From Amygdalobacter indicium (GTDB taxonomy: Bacteria; Bacillota; Clostridia; Saccharofermentanales; Fastidiosipilaceae): 64,000 nucleotides of DNA. Of this stretch, positions 24,587 to 37,807 are shown piece by piece (position 1 is the stretch's first letter; every line of letters starts with the position of its first letter). Made by a program: the position numbers and the translations under genes. The notes beneath the pieces are model-generated. The model worked only from the letters and a program-made list of their open reading frames with translations. It searched no databases and was not told the origin of the DNA. Where the stretch lies: NCBI RefSeq assembly GCF_029101545.1, contig NZ_CP118866.1:496001-560000 (forward strand). The letters are read 5' to 3'.

Positions 24587-25369
24587 TTAATTTTCTTCAG
24601 CGTAATTTTCAGCGCCGATTTCTTCTCTTAACCATTCATAACCGTCATTTTCCAAACGCAAAGCTAAAGAACGATCGCCGCTCTTTACAACTTTACCGTT
24701 CATCAAAACATGAACATAATCAGGCGGGACACAGTTAAGCAAACGCTGATAGTGCGTAATCATCAGAACAGCAACTTCCTTACCGCGTTCTTTGGCCATT
24801 TGACAAATATTTTCACCTACAATACGCAATGCATCGATATCCAAACCGGAATCAATCTCATCCAAAATAACGATTGAAGGTTCCAAAAGTTTCATCTGCA
24901 AAATTTCGTTCCTTTTTTTCTCACCGCCGCTGAATCCTTCATTCAAATAACGGGTAGGTAAATCACCGTTCATCTCCAAATCTTTAACGGCTTGGTGCAA
25001 CTTAGCCCGAAAGGGGAAAATACCGATAGGATTATCGGGGCGTTTGACATTCATACATGTGCGCAAAAAATCGCTGTTGGTAACACCGGGAATTGCTGCC
25101 GGATATTGCATAGCCAAGAAAATTCCGGCCCGTGCCCGTTCATCTACAGTCATTGCTAAAACATTTTGCCTGTTCAGAATGACTGTGCCCGAATCGACAG
25201 TGTAATCAGGATGTCCCATGATTACAGAAGCCAAAGTCGATTTTCCCGTACCGTTAGGTCCCATAATCGCATGGATTTCACCACCTTTGATGGTCAAATT
25301 GACACCTTTCAATATTTGTTTGGTGGCAATCGAAGCGTGTAAATCTTTTATCTCTAAAATCGGCTGCAT
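24587..25369 (-). CDS. sufC: Fe-S assembly ATPase SufC
   Basis: ABC-type ATPase that drives shape changes in SufBCD. It has Walker A GPNGTGKST, signature SGGEKKRNEI, and Walker B with the SufC-specific ILDEIDSGLDIDAL. The frame is open to 25438, but the start MQPILEIKDL at 25369 agrees with the family length (260 residues) and has GAGG 8 bases before it. It is the first gene of the suf operon. Confidence 0.96.
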   Translation of the reverse strand: MQPILEIKDLHASIATKQILKGVNLTIKGGEIHAIMGPNGTGKSTLASVIMGHPDYTVDSGTVILNRQNVLAMTVDERARAGIFLAMQYPAAIPGVTNSDFLRTCMNVKRPDNPIGIFPFRAKLHQAVKDLEMNGDLPTRYLNEGFSGGEKKRNEILQMKLLEPSIVILDEIDSGLDIDALRIVGENICQMAKERGKEVAVLMITHYQRLLNCVPPDYVHVLMNGKVVKSGDRSLALRLENDGYEWLREEIGAENYAEEN

Positions 25370-25453
25370 TAACTCTACCTCATCTTTCTGTAACGATAAT
25401 CTGCTAATTGAGTAAAGAGAACAAGATATTCGGTTCAAATACTCAATATATTA

Positions 25454-25481
25454 ATTTTAGTTACTTTATCGAGGAGCGCAA
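25454..25481 (-). promoter_or_regulatory. Predicted promoter of the suf operon
   Basis: On the minus strand: TTGCGC (complement of 25476-25481), 16-bp spacer, TAAAAT (complement of 25454-25459). No clear Rrf2/IscR-type operator was recognised around it. Confidence 0.4.
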
Positions 25482-25570
25482 GTTGTCGCTGTTATTTCAA
25501 ACACATAGTTAACTTTTTTTTCATGTCTCTATCAGCGCTTTGTGCACAGCTTTTCGCCCGCTTCTGCAAT

Positions 25571-27073
25571 CTAACACAATTCCGACGGGAAGTCGCCGGC
25601 CTGCAAAACCGTTTTATTACGGAATTTACCGGGCGTTTGTTGATAAACTTTACTGAAATTACGGACGAAAGTTTTAGTGGAATTAAAACCTACACGATAG
25701 GCAACGTCGGTTATATCCAAGTCGGTAGTCGTTAATAAAATAGAGGCTTTCGTCAAACGAATGAACATGAGCATTTCATAAAAATTCCGTTCATAAGATT
25801 CCATCAGAATTGAATTAAGTTGATTGGGCGAAATCTTAAACAAAGTCGCAACCATACCGGCGCTGACTTCACGGGCAAAATGTTCATACATATAAGCTGT
25901 AATCTTTCTAGCCAATTGCCAATTTTTATCATGTTTAATCAAAGTTAAAATAGCAGAATCATTGCGGATATCCTGCGTATGCTTTCCGGTTTTTTCAAAT
26001 ACCAGTTTAGAAATATAAGATGCATCCGTATAGCCCATAAGATGAGCAATCTCCGCCAAAGTAAATTCAGTATAGATTATATAATCTATAGTTTTTATCA
26101 CTTTCATTGTTTTTGTTAAAGAAGCAAAAGTTTCGCCCGTAGTCTTACGAATATAACGGTCCAAAGTGGAACTGCTCATCATAAATTCTGCCGCCACCGC
26201 ATCAATCGAAGGATGATAAACCAAATTATTGTATATGTACTGAAAAATGGAACGACTATTGTAGTCGGTAGGCACCGAATCTGCTGCCGGAATATCTCTA
26301 TAAGCGGCCTGCTTAGCGGCAAATTGCATATACAAAGCAATTAAATCGATCATCTTGGCCGTCAGCCTGACTGTCGACCAGATATCGCTTTTGCCGGAGA
26401 CGGAAATTTCAGGTGCCGGATTATTATTATCGGCAAAGATATTATCGGCCAAAAAAGTTAAAGGAGCATTAGTTACTTTTTGCAGAACTTTGAGATGATT
26501 AAGCGGCAAATTCGATAAAGAAGCGGCAGCAACAGGAGCAGTATCATTTTCGGCGATGCGGTTAAGCGATGACTCCAATTGCAGACCGGTTCTATTAAGT
26601 GGTTTATATTCCAACAAATCGGCAATATCATTAAAAAGATAATTTACATACTTGCCGGAAGCTGCATCAAGATTAAGGCAACTGATTCTGTACAAAGTAT
26701 CACGCAACTGATCATTACTGCGCCCCGTATTTAGATTGTGCCTCAACAAATAATCCAAAAACGTGAAGTTGAAAGTTATTAAATCATAAAAAAGCGGTGT
26801 TGTAACTTCGGTAATTTCACTGACCTGCCAGGGCATAAGAACAAGCAGCGAATTCTTCCGAATATGATACGAATTCTGTTTAATCTTAATTGTGCCCAAG
26901 CCTTCACGCACATAAATAAAACGAGCTGTCTGATGCAACAGCGGATCGGTAGCCGAAACGTCACATTGTTGCTCATAAGTAGCAATATTATTGAACATAA
27001 CGGATTGCGTTCGAATGAAAGTACTATCTCCGTTTCTTCTGCTTTTATCAGATTCAGTCGAATATTTCCGCAT
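25571..27073 (-). CDS. AraC-family regulator with two AraC-type DNA-binding domains
   Basis: The 500-residue product is far longer than the usual ~290. Residues ~30-110 look like the AraC ligand-binding cupin (FIYVREGLGTIKIKQNSYHI, LLVLMPWQVSEI). A region without clear family follows. Residues ~275-370 form an AraC HTH pair (SIDAVAAEFMMSSSTLDRYI, then FTLAEIAHLMGYTDASYISKL, ending FEKTGKHTQDIRND). Residues ~390-485 form another (VSAGMVATLFKISPNQLN, then DITDVAYRVGFNSTKTFVRNF, ending VYQQTPGKFRNK). The second copy is closer to consensus. Its ATG follows GGGGG at 6 bases. It is divergent from arcB-arcC and is the obvious candidate regulator of that operon; its ligand is unknown. Confidence 0.85.
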   Translation of the reverse strand: MRKYSTESDKSRRNGDSTFIRTQSVMFNNIATYEQQCDVSATDPLLHQTARFIYVREGLGTIKIKQNSYHIRKNSLLVLMPWQVSEITEVTTPLFYDLITFNFTFLDYLLRHNLNTGRSNDQLRDTLYRISCLNLDAASGKYVNYLFNDIADLLEYKPLNRTGLQLESSLNRIAENDTAPVAAASLSNLPLNHLKVLQKVTNAPLTFLADNIFADNNNPAPEISVSGKSDIWSTVRLTAKMIDLIALYMQFAAKQAAYRDIPAADSVPTDYNSRSIFQYIYNNLVYHPSIDAVAAEFMMSSSTLDRYIRKTTGETFASLTKTMKVIKTIDYIIYTEFTLAEIAHLMGYTDASYISKLVFEKTGKHTQDIRNDSAILTLIKHDKNWQLARKITAYMYEHFAREVSAGMVATLFKISPNQLNSILMESYERNFYEMLMFIRLTKASILLTTTDLDITDVAYRVGFNSTKTFVRNFSKVYQQTPGKFRNKTVLQAGDFPSELC

Positions 27074-27140
27074 ACATGCCCCCGCCGAAACAAACTTGAC
27101 TCATTATGTTTGTGACATTAAAAAGTTCTATCACCATCAA

Positions 27141-27226
27141 ATTGTAAGTAATTGCCAAATAAAAAGCAAGCATTTTAGGCAAAATAGACAAATTGCAGAT
27201 TATAGACATATTAAAAAGCTTACAAT
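27141..27226. promoter_or_regulatory. Inverted 8-bp sites between the AraC gene and arcB
   Basis: ATTGTAAG at 27141-27148 and its reverse complement CTTACAAT at 27219-27226 flank an AT-rich stretch in the divergent intergenic region (27074-27302). They may be half-sites for the AraC-type protein. Chance occurrence in AT-rich DNA is possible. Confidence 0.25.
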
Positions 27227-27302
27227 GTCCCCTAATTTTTACATTCTCATTTATACTTAGAAGAAGCAAAACGGTAGAAAACCGAAAAACGGAGGAATTA
27301 GC

Positions 27303-28295
27303 ATGGGAAAAAATTTAAGCGGCAGATCATTTTTGAAATTATTGGATTTTGAACCGCAAGATGTGCGTTACTTACTTGATTTATCTAAAGATTTTAAACG
27401 CTTGAAACGTGCCGGTACACCGCATCGTTATCTGGAAGGGAAGAATATAGTATTGCTGTTTGAAAAAACTTCAACCAGAACAAGATGTTCATTTGAAGTT
27501 GCAGGACGTGACTTAGGTATGGGTGTAACTTATCTTGATCCCGGTTCATCTCAAATGGGCAAGAAAGAATCTATTGCCGATACTGCCGGCGTTTTAGGAA
27601 GAATGTACGACGGTATTGAATATCGCGGTTACAGTCAGGAATTGGTTGAAGAATTGGCAAAATACGCTAAAGTCCCGGTATGGAACGGATTGACGGACGA
27701 GTTTCATCCGACCCAAATGATTGCCGATTTATTGACAATGGAAGAACATTTCGGCTACCTCAAAGGTCTGAACTTTGTTTTCATGGGTGATGCGCGTAAT
27801 AACGTCGCTAATTCGTTGATGGTTGCCTGTGCTATGGCCGGTGTTAACTTTACAGCCTGTGCACCGCAGGAACTTTTCCCGAAAGCGGACTTAGTTGCTC
27901 AAGCCCGAGCTATCGCCGAACGCCAAGGATCAACGGTGACCTTGGAATCAGATGTAAAAAAAGCAACAGCCGGAGCGCATGTGCTTTATACGGATATTTG
28001 GGTATCCATGGGTGAGCCGGATGAAATTTGGGCAAGCAGAATTAAATTGCTGCAGCCTTACCAGGTTAATCGCAGTGTCATGGAAAATGCCGACAAACAG
28101 GCGATTTTCATGCATTGCCTGCCATCTTTCCATGATCGTAAAACTTTAATCGGTGAACAAATTTATGAGAAGTTCGGGTTAGCGGAGATGGAAGTCACAG
28201 ACGAAGTTTTCCAATCTGATCGCTCCGTTGTATTTGAAGAAGCTGAAAATCGTATGCATACAATTAAAGCAATTATGTATGCAACATTAAAATAA
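27303..28295 (+). CDS. arcB: Ornithine carbamoyltransferase, likely catabolic
   Basis: Interconverts ornithine plus carbamoyl phosphate and citrulline. Carbamoyl-phosphate motif STRTR (in EKTSTRTRCSFEVA), HPTQ, and HCLP are all intact; the ornithine loop reads DIWVSMGE, which indicates ornithine and not putrescine. The product has 330 residues, the normal size. A neighbouring carbamate kinase and an amino acid symporter suggest the catabolic direction (citrulline to ornithine and carbamoyl phosphate). No arginine deiminase or arginine-synthesis gene is adjacent, so an anabolic argF cannot be excluded. GGAGG lies 8 bases before the ATG. Confidence 0.95.
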   Translation: MGKNLSGRSFLKLLDFEPQDVRYLLDLSKDFKRLKRAGTPHRYLEGKNIVLLFEKTSTRTRCSFEVAGRDLGMGVTYLDPGSSQMGKKESIADTAGVLGRMYDGIEYRGYSQELVEELAKYAKVPVWNGLTDEFHPTQMIADLLTMEEHFGYLKGLNFVFMGDARNNVANSLMVACAMAGVNFTACAPQELFPKADLVAQARAIAERQGSTVTLESDVKKATAGAHVLYTDIWVSMGEPDEIWASRIKLLQPYQVNRSVMENADKQAIFMHCLPSFHDRKTLIGEQIYEKFGLAEMEVTDEVFQSDRSVVFEEAENRMHTIKAIMYATLK

Positions 28296-28303
28296 TAAAA
28301 TCC

Positions 28304-28331
28304 GGCCGAAGCCGTCTCGACTTCGGCCTTT
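28304..28331 (+). terminator. Intercistronic hairpin between arcB and arcC
   Basis: An 8-bp stem GGCCGAAG/CTTCGGCC (28304-28311 with 28321-28328) is followed by only three T and then the arcC ribosome binding site. It may cut transcription partially or stabilise the upstream message. Confidence 0.55.
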
Positions 28332-28342
28332 GAGGTGAAAAA

Positions 28343-29272
28343 ATGGCGAAAATAGTTGTCGCATTGGGCGGTAACGCGTTGGGACAGACCCCGGAAGAAC
28401 AATTGGCAGCCGTCTCTAAAGCAGCGACGGCAATTGTTGATTTAATTGCAGCCGGACATAAATTGATTGTCACCCACGGTAACGGACCGCAAGTAGGGAT
28501 GATAAAAAAAGCGGCTGATTGTGCCCACAAAAATGAAAATAATGCCCCTTATATCGCTTTGAAAGAATGCGGTGCCATGAGCCAGGGTTATATCGGTTAT
28601 CATTTACAACAGGCAATAGAAAATGAGTGTTGCAAACGCCAAATAAAACAGGCGGTGGCAGCAATTACAACTCAAGTTGAAGTTGCCCCCGATGATCCGG
28701 CGTTTCAGCATCCGACTAAGCCCGTAGGTAATTTTTATACGGAATCGGAAGCACGGATAATGAGCGAGCAAGGATTTATTATGCAGGAAGATGCAGGCAG
28801 AGGCTATCGTCAGGTGGTAGCATCACCTTTACCTGTAAAAATAATAGAACTGAAAGTAATTAAAACCCTAGTAGAAAACAATGTCTTAGTAATCACTGTC
28901 GGCGGCGGTGGAATCCCGGTAATCAAGACACCAAAAGGCTATCAGGGTATAGATGCCGTGATCGACAAAGACAATTCTTCGGCATTACTGGCAGATGCCT
29001 TAGACGCCGATTGCCTTTTAATACTGACAGCAGTGGAAAAAGTCGCGATTAACTTCAACACTCCCGCACAGCAGAACTTAAGTAGACTCGATTACGCCAC
29101 AGCCGAAAAATATATCGCAGAAGGACAATTTGCTAAAGGCAGCATGTTGCCGAAAATCCAAGCCTGCCTGAACTTTGTTCATCAAAAACCGGAGCGAAAA
29201 GCTGTAATTACCAATTTATTTACAGCCCGGGAAGCTCTGCAGGGAAACAACGGCACAGTTATCACGGATTAA
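28343..29272 (+). CDS. arcC: Carbamate kinase
   Basis: Uses carbamoyl phosphate and ADP to make ATP, ammonia and CO2, the energy-yielding last step of arginine/citrulline breakdown. Amino acid kinase fold with VVALGGNALGQ at residues 5-15, THGNGPQVG, TVGGGGIPV and IDKDNSSALLA. The product has 309 residues, the usual length. GAGGTG stands before the ATG. With the preceding carbamoyltransferase it forms a complete route from citrulline to ATP. Confidence 0.96.
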   Translation: MAKIVVALGGNALGQTPEEQLAAVSKAATAIVDLIAAGHKLIVTHGNGPQVGMIKKAADCAHKNENNAPYIALKECGAMSQGYIGYHLQQAIENECCKRQIKQAVAAITTQVEVAPDDPAFQHPTKPVGNFYTESEARIMSEQGFIMQEDAGRGYRQVVASPLPVKIIELKVIKTLVENNVLVITVGGGGIPVIKTPKGYQGIDAVIDKDNSSALLADALDADCLLILTAVEKVAINFNTPAQQNLSRLDYATAEKYIAEGQFAKGSMLPKIQACLNFVHQKPERKAVITNLFTAREALQGNNGTVITD

Positions 29273-29296
29273 ACTCTGACATTGCAGGAGGTTGAA

Positions 29297-30655
29297 ATGG
29301 ACCTTGTTTTGCGACTTATAAGTGAATTTACCAATTGGCTTTGGAGCTATCCTTTGTTAGCAGCAGTTGTCGGCGGCGGCATCATCATAGCCTGCCGCCT
29401 GCGTTTCATTCAATTTCGTAAATTTGCGTATATCAACAAACAAACTTTCGGTCGAATCTTTTCTCCCTCCTCTATCGGCCAAGGAACTGTAACCCCTTTT
29501 CAGGCTGCTTGTACTGCCTTAGCTTCATCTATCGGTGCAGCCAATATTGTAGTAGTACCTACTATTATCTTTACAGCCGGTCCGGGAGCTGTATTTTGGA
29601 TGTGGTTGGCCGCCTTACTCGGCCAGTCAACTAAATTTGCCGAAATAGTTTTAGGTATTAAATATCGCCAACTGAATCAAGCCGGAGAATATGTCGGCGG
29701 CGCCTGCTATTATATGGAAAAAGGAATAGGCGGCAGAATCGGCAAAATATGCGGATTCCTGGTAGCCTTCTTCTTTATGATCGAAATTTTACCCTCCATT
29801 ACGCTGCAAACGCATTCAGCAGTCAAACCGCTGGTCGAATTGGGTTTCAATCGTTATTCGGCAGTAGGAATAATTTTTATTTTAGTATTCCTTGTAGTTT
29901 ATGGCGGTGTGAAAAGAATAGGCAAGGTAACTGAAAAGTTGGTACCGCTTATGGCTGTTGTTTATTTTTTCTTCGGTTTGATTATTTTATTAGTGAATTT
30001 CAGGGAAATTCCGCAAGCTTTATACAATATAATTGTCGGAGCTTTTAATCCGGCGGCAGTAGGCGGCGGGGTGACCGGAGGCTCAATTTTAACAGTTATG
30101 AAAGCCGGAGTAGCCAGAGGCGTTTATTCCAACGAGGCGGGGATGAGTTCCGCTCCGTACGGCCATGGCGCTGCAACGACTGATCATCCTGTCAGACAGG
30201 GATTTTGGGGAATTTTTGAAGTAACGGTTGATACTTTGATAGTGTGCACTATGAGTGCGATGATTACATTGGTAAGCGGTGTTTGGCAAAATGACGCCTT
30301 CAAAGACATTGCTGTTTACAAAGCCTTTTCCTTACAGTACGGAGCACTAGGTGAATATATCGTTTCCTTCAGCCTGTTTTTATTCGTACTTTCAACAATT
30401 ATCGTGATAGTTTATTATGTTGAAAAATTAGCAGAATATTGTTTCGGCTATCTGATGAGTAAAATCATGCGAATGTCTGCCTGCGCTATGATTATTCTGG
30501 CTGCTTTTCTCAGTATGGACAACGCTGGTATATTACTGGATTTTACGCTGGGCATGGTGGTTCTGTTTAATATTATCGGGGTTGTGTATATGAGCGGGCA
30601 GGTCAAGCGGGAAACGGACGAATTTTTCAAACAGCCGCAATATTACGAAAAGTAG
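29297..30655 (+). CDS. Sodium:amino acid symporter, AGCS (alanine or glycine:cation) family
   Basis: Integral membrane protein of 452 residues with about eleven hydrophobic segments. The AGCS signatures are present: TPFQAACTALASSIGAANIV near residue 65, WMWLAALLGQSTKFAEIVLG near 105, and GVARGVYSNEAGMSSAPYGH near 280. AGCS members bring in alanine or glycine with Na+; the operon position suggests that here the cargo serves the arc module (citrulline, ornithine or arginine are possible), which is inference only. A TTG at 29282 is in frame, but AGGAGG at 29286-29291 points to the ATG at 29297. Confidence 0.92.
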   Translation: MDLVLRLISEFTNWLWSYPLLAAVVGGGIIIACRLRFIQFRKFAYINKQTFGRIFSPSSIGQGTVTPFQAACTALASSIGAANIVVVPTIIFTAGPGAVFWMWLAALLGQSTKFAEIVLGIKYRQLNQAGEYVGGACYYMEKGIGGRIGKICGFLVAFFFMIEILPSITLQTHSAVKPLVELGFNRYSAVGIIFILVFLVVYGGVKRIGKVTEKLVPLMAVVYFFFGLIILLVNFREIPQALYNIIVGAFNPAAVGGGVTGGSILTVMKAGVARGVYSNEAGMSSAPYGHGAATTDHPVRQGFWGIFEVTVDTLIVCTMSAMITLVSGVWQNDAFKDIAVYKAFSLQYGALGEYIVSFSLFLFVLSTIIVIVYYVEKLAEYCFGYLMSKIMRMSACAMIILAAFLSMDNAGILLDFTLGMVVLFNIIGVVYMSGQVKRETDEFFKQPQYYEK

Positions 30656-30695
30656 CAAACTGTATTTTAATCTCCAAATAAGCTTAATTTATTGA

Positions 30696-30732
30696 AACTT
30701 AATTTATTTAAAAACATAAATTAAGTTTTTTC
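30696..30732 (+). terminator. Terminator of the arc operon
   Basis: A perfect 11-bp stem AACTTAATTTA/TAAATTAAGTT (30696-30706 with 30717-30727) is followed by a T-run. Confidence 0.8.
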
Positions 30733-30832
30733 TGCATTAATACGCATATAATAATCGTAACCAGAAAGCGGCAGAAACAAGCGGAAACTGCCGAAGTACA
30801 AAATATTATATATAAATAGATAAGAGGCGCCA

Positions 30833-31612
30833 ATGATTAATCCGAAATATCAAGAAAAATCGCGTTTATTGGACGGAGATACCTGTATTCTTTTTGTGCA
30901 CGGTATTTTAAGTTCACCTAATTTTTTTCGCAAAATGACCCGGTCTTTGCCTGACAACTACAGTTATCTCAACATATTATTGCCGGGTCACGGTACGACT
31001 TTAAGTGATTTTGCCAAAGTTAATATGAAAGACTGGGAAAATTATTGCGCCGAAAAATTGGCTTTACTGCGCGAAAAATACAGCCGCATAGTAGTTGTAG
31101 GCCATTCTATGGGAAACTTACTTTTGGTAGATGAAATAAATAAAAATGCGGATAAAATAGCCGGTGCCATCCTGATTGACGTGCCGCTGATCGGCCATAT
31201 AACAACCAAGGGGCTGGAAACCATGTTTAAAGCTACCTTTAATGAGGAGAAAGAAAAAGATAAAATCGATTCAAGCGTAAAAGACAATAAAAGCATCAAA
31301 ATAGAGCATTATTACGAATTACCTTATTTCTTGCCGGCATTCATCGAATTACTCTGGAAAATGCATAAAGTCAGACGTGACTTTGCCGAATTCCCTGTAC
31401 GCAGCTATGTATTTCAAAGTGCAAAAGATGAATTAGTTTCGCCGTTGAGCAACAACTACATTAATAGAAACAGCCTGGCTCAATTAACAGTAATGCCGGG
31501 AACGGGACACTTTTATTTTCCTAAAAGTCAAAGAGAATTGATTGTCTCCCGCATATGTGAACTGTACGAAGATCAGGCTCAGGCTGCGAGTGGAGAAAAA
31601 GCTGACAGCTAA
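30833..31612 (+). CDS. Alpha/beta hydrolase, carboxylesterase/lipase-like
   Basis: The 259-residue product has the alpha/beta-hydrolase marks: HG oxyanion region VHGILSSP (22-29), LLPGHG, nucleophile Ser in GHSMG near residue 89, acid Asp in SAKDELVSP near 203, and catalytic His in GTGHFYFP near 227. It resembles monoacylglycerol lipase/Est30-type carboxylesterases. A Lys/Asp-rich lid-like segment lies around residues 130-160. No signal peptide is seen, so it is cytosolic. Substrate unknown. It sits alone between the arc terminator and the rRNA operon. Confidence 0.82.
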   Translation: MINPKYQEKSRLLDGDTCILFVHGILSSPNFFRKMTRSLPDNYSYLNILLPGHGTTLSDFAKVNMKDWENYCAEKLALLREKYSRIVVVGHSMGNLLLVDEINKNADKIAGAILIDVPLIGHITTKGLETMFKATFNEEKEKDKIDSSVKDNKSIKIEHYYELPYFLPAFIELLWKMHKVRRDFAEFPVRSYVFQSAKDELVSPLSNNYINRNSLAQLTVMPGTGHFYFPKSQRELIVSRICELYEDQAQAASGEKADS

Positions 31613-31819
31613 AGCAGGCGGCAAAGAGAACGAATACGTAGCGGAAAGCAAAGGAATAATTCTCCTCCAAACAGCGAAAATATTCTGAAGAAATAAAATA
31701 AAAAATCGTAGTAGAATTAAAGCCGCAAAACATCCCTTAATTTCGGGGGATAATCGGCATTATAAACACACGAAGCGAAGCAACAGAAAAAGAAAGTAAG
31801 GGAAAAGGGGTAAAAAACG

Positions 31820-31849
31820 TTGTCTCAAAGGGGATGCGCATGGTATTAT
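31820..31849 (+). promoter_or_regulatory. Predicted rRNA operon promoter
   Basis: TTGTCT (31820-31825), 18-bp spacer, TATTAT (31844-31849) preceded by TGG, giving an extended -10. A second, weaker candidate (TTAATT ... TATAAA near 31737-31768) lies upstream. The rest of 31613-31800 holds no gene I can support. Confidence 0.5.
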
Positions 31850-31879
31850 AGCAAAGCACCTCAGGTGAGGGGCACTGAA

Positions 31880-31898
31880 CCTTGAAAATTGAACAGTG
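31880..31898 (+). other. 5' arm of the pre-16S processing stem
   Basis: These 19 bases are complementary (apart from G-U wobbles) to 33595-33613 on the other side of the 16S gene. Such a stem is the usual RNase III site that frees pre-16S rRNA. Confidence 0.7.
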
Positions 31899-31975
31899 AC
31901 GCAAGTGAATGGATTTCCGTCGAAAAGACGGAGTTAAAAATAAGTAAATAAGAGCCAAAGGGCTCTCAATGAGTT

Positions 31976-33522
<1,547 letters not shown>

Positions 33523-33594
33523 CATGTCGATTCAACACGGAATCGGCAGAGTTTGGTCGATCTGATAATAAATCAGACGTTACATTCATGAAAG

Positions 33595-33613
33595 CACTGT
33601 TCAATCTTCAGGG
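33595..33613 (+). other. 3' arm of the pre-16S processing stem
   Basis: Pairs with 31880-31898 across the 16S gene. Confidence 0.7.
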
Positions 33614-33630
33614 TTTAGGCCTTGCTTGAC

Positions 33631-33704
<74 letters not shown>

Positions 33705-33737
33705 CTGCTCTGACTAGAGCGTAAGAAGCACCTTGAC

Positions 33738-33749
33738 AACTACATAGAG
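33738..33749 (+). other. 5' arm of the pre-23S processing stem
   Basis: AACTACATAGAG is perfectly complementary to CTCTATGTAGTT at 36835-36846 past the 23S gene. Confidence 0.7.
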
Positions 33750-33873
33750 AAGACAAAGTAAACAACAAAAGAAGACAAATAAGGTCTTGCATTGAAAGTA
33801 AAGAAACTGGAACTGCAAGTCGAAGGAGTCATCTATTTGAGATTTACGACGAGAACCAAAATAAAATAATAAT

Positions 33874-36776
<2,903 letters not shown>

Positions 36777-36834
36777 AATTTCAACTCAAGTAAATCGTAG
36801 ATGAACTTGGACTGAAGTTTCAGAGTGCTTTGAG

Positions 36835-36846
36835 CTCTATGTAGTT
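36835..36846 (+). other. 3' arm of the pre-23S processing stem
   Basis: Pairs with 33738-33749. Confidence 0.7.
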
Positions 36847-36870
36847 TTGAGGGTGTTTCACCCTTACCAT

Positions 36871-36987
<117 letters not shown>

Positions 36988-37094
36988 TTTTTTATGCTTT
37001 GAATGTCATTATTTCAGCGGAAGATGTTATTTTCCTGTTGTTATAATGACTTTTTTTTGTTATTATTACCTTAATAGTAAGTGGGGTATTATTA

Positions 37095-37799
37095 ATGAGT
37101 TTTAAGATATTAATTGTTGATGATGAGAAAAATATTGTTGATGTCTTGTCTTCCGAATTGACGCGTGAAGGTTATCAGGTGCGGGCAGCATTTGACGGAA
37201 TTCAGGCTTTGGAAGCTATTGATAAGGAAATACCCGATTTGATTATTTTGGATTGTATGTTGCCAGGTATTGACGGCCTTGATGTTTGCCGTCGGGTTCG
37301 TCAAAAGCATCAAATGCCCATTATTATGTTGACAGCTAAGAGTGAGGAAATTGACAAGGTTTTGGGCTTGGAACTGGGTGCAGACGACTATATAACCAAA
37401 CCTTTCAGTTTGCGTGAGGTACTGGCACGGGTTAAGGCAAGTTTGCGTCGCTCCAATTTAGGCGAGATGGAAGCCAACGATTCCCGTGTTATGGTTTTCG
37501 GTGATGTCGAGATTGATTCGGATTGTTATGAGGTCCGGCGTAACGGTGTTAACCTGCATTTGACTTTACGTGAATTTGAACTTGTCCGTTTTTTGGCGAC
37601 GAATGCCGGCCAGGTTTTTTCCCGCGAGGATTTGTTGTGTAAAGTATGGGGCTATGAATATTACGGTGATGTTCGCACTGTCGATGTTACTATTCGTCGT
37701 ACCCGTGAGAAACTGGAAGATGGTCAAGGCGATTATCGCTACATTATGACTAAACGCGGTGTCGGTTATTTCTTTGAGAAAAATCCTAAAGTTGATTAA
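37095..37799 (+). CDS. walR: OmpR-family response regulator, WalR-like
   Basis: The receiver domain (1-120) has the acidic pair in VDDEKN, phospho-acceptor Asp in LDCMLPGIDG (near residue 54), and Thr/Lys in MLTAKSEE and ITKPFS. The winged-helix domain (about 135-230) ends RTRGVGYFFE-like: here TKRGVGYFFEK. The product has 234 residues. WalR is the essential regulator of cell wall turnover in Firmicutes; this assignment rests on overall likeness and the linkage to a WalK-like kinase, murA and rlmH. A GTGGGG stands 7 bases before ATG. Confidence 0.85.
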   Translation: MSFKILIVDDEKNIVDVLSSELTREGYQVRAAFDGIQALEAIDKEIPDLIILDCMLPGIDGLDVCRRVRQKHQMPIIMLTAKSEEIDKVLGLELGADDYITKPFSLREVLARVKASLRRSNLGEMEANDSRVMVFGDVEIDSDCYEVRRNGVNLHLTLREFELVRFLATNAGQVFSREDLLCKVWGYEYYGDVRTVDVTIRRTREKLEDGQGDYRYIMTKRGVGYFFEKNPKVD

Positions 37800-37807
37800 T
37801 TGCCGTT

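Noticed and set aside
28304..28342. Riboswitch before arcC
   Set aside because: Only one simple hairpin is present in a 47-base gap, too small for a known riboswitch.
33705..33873. Second spacer tRNA (Ala) in the rRNA operon
   Set aside because: Read through the region on both strands; no cloverleaf with a T-arm motif was found after tRNA-Ile.
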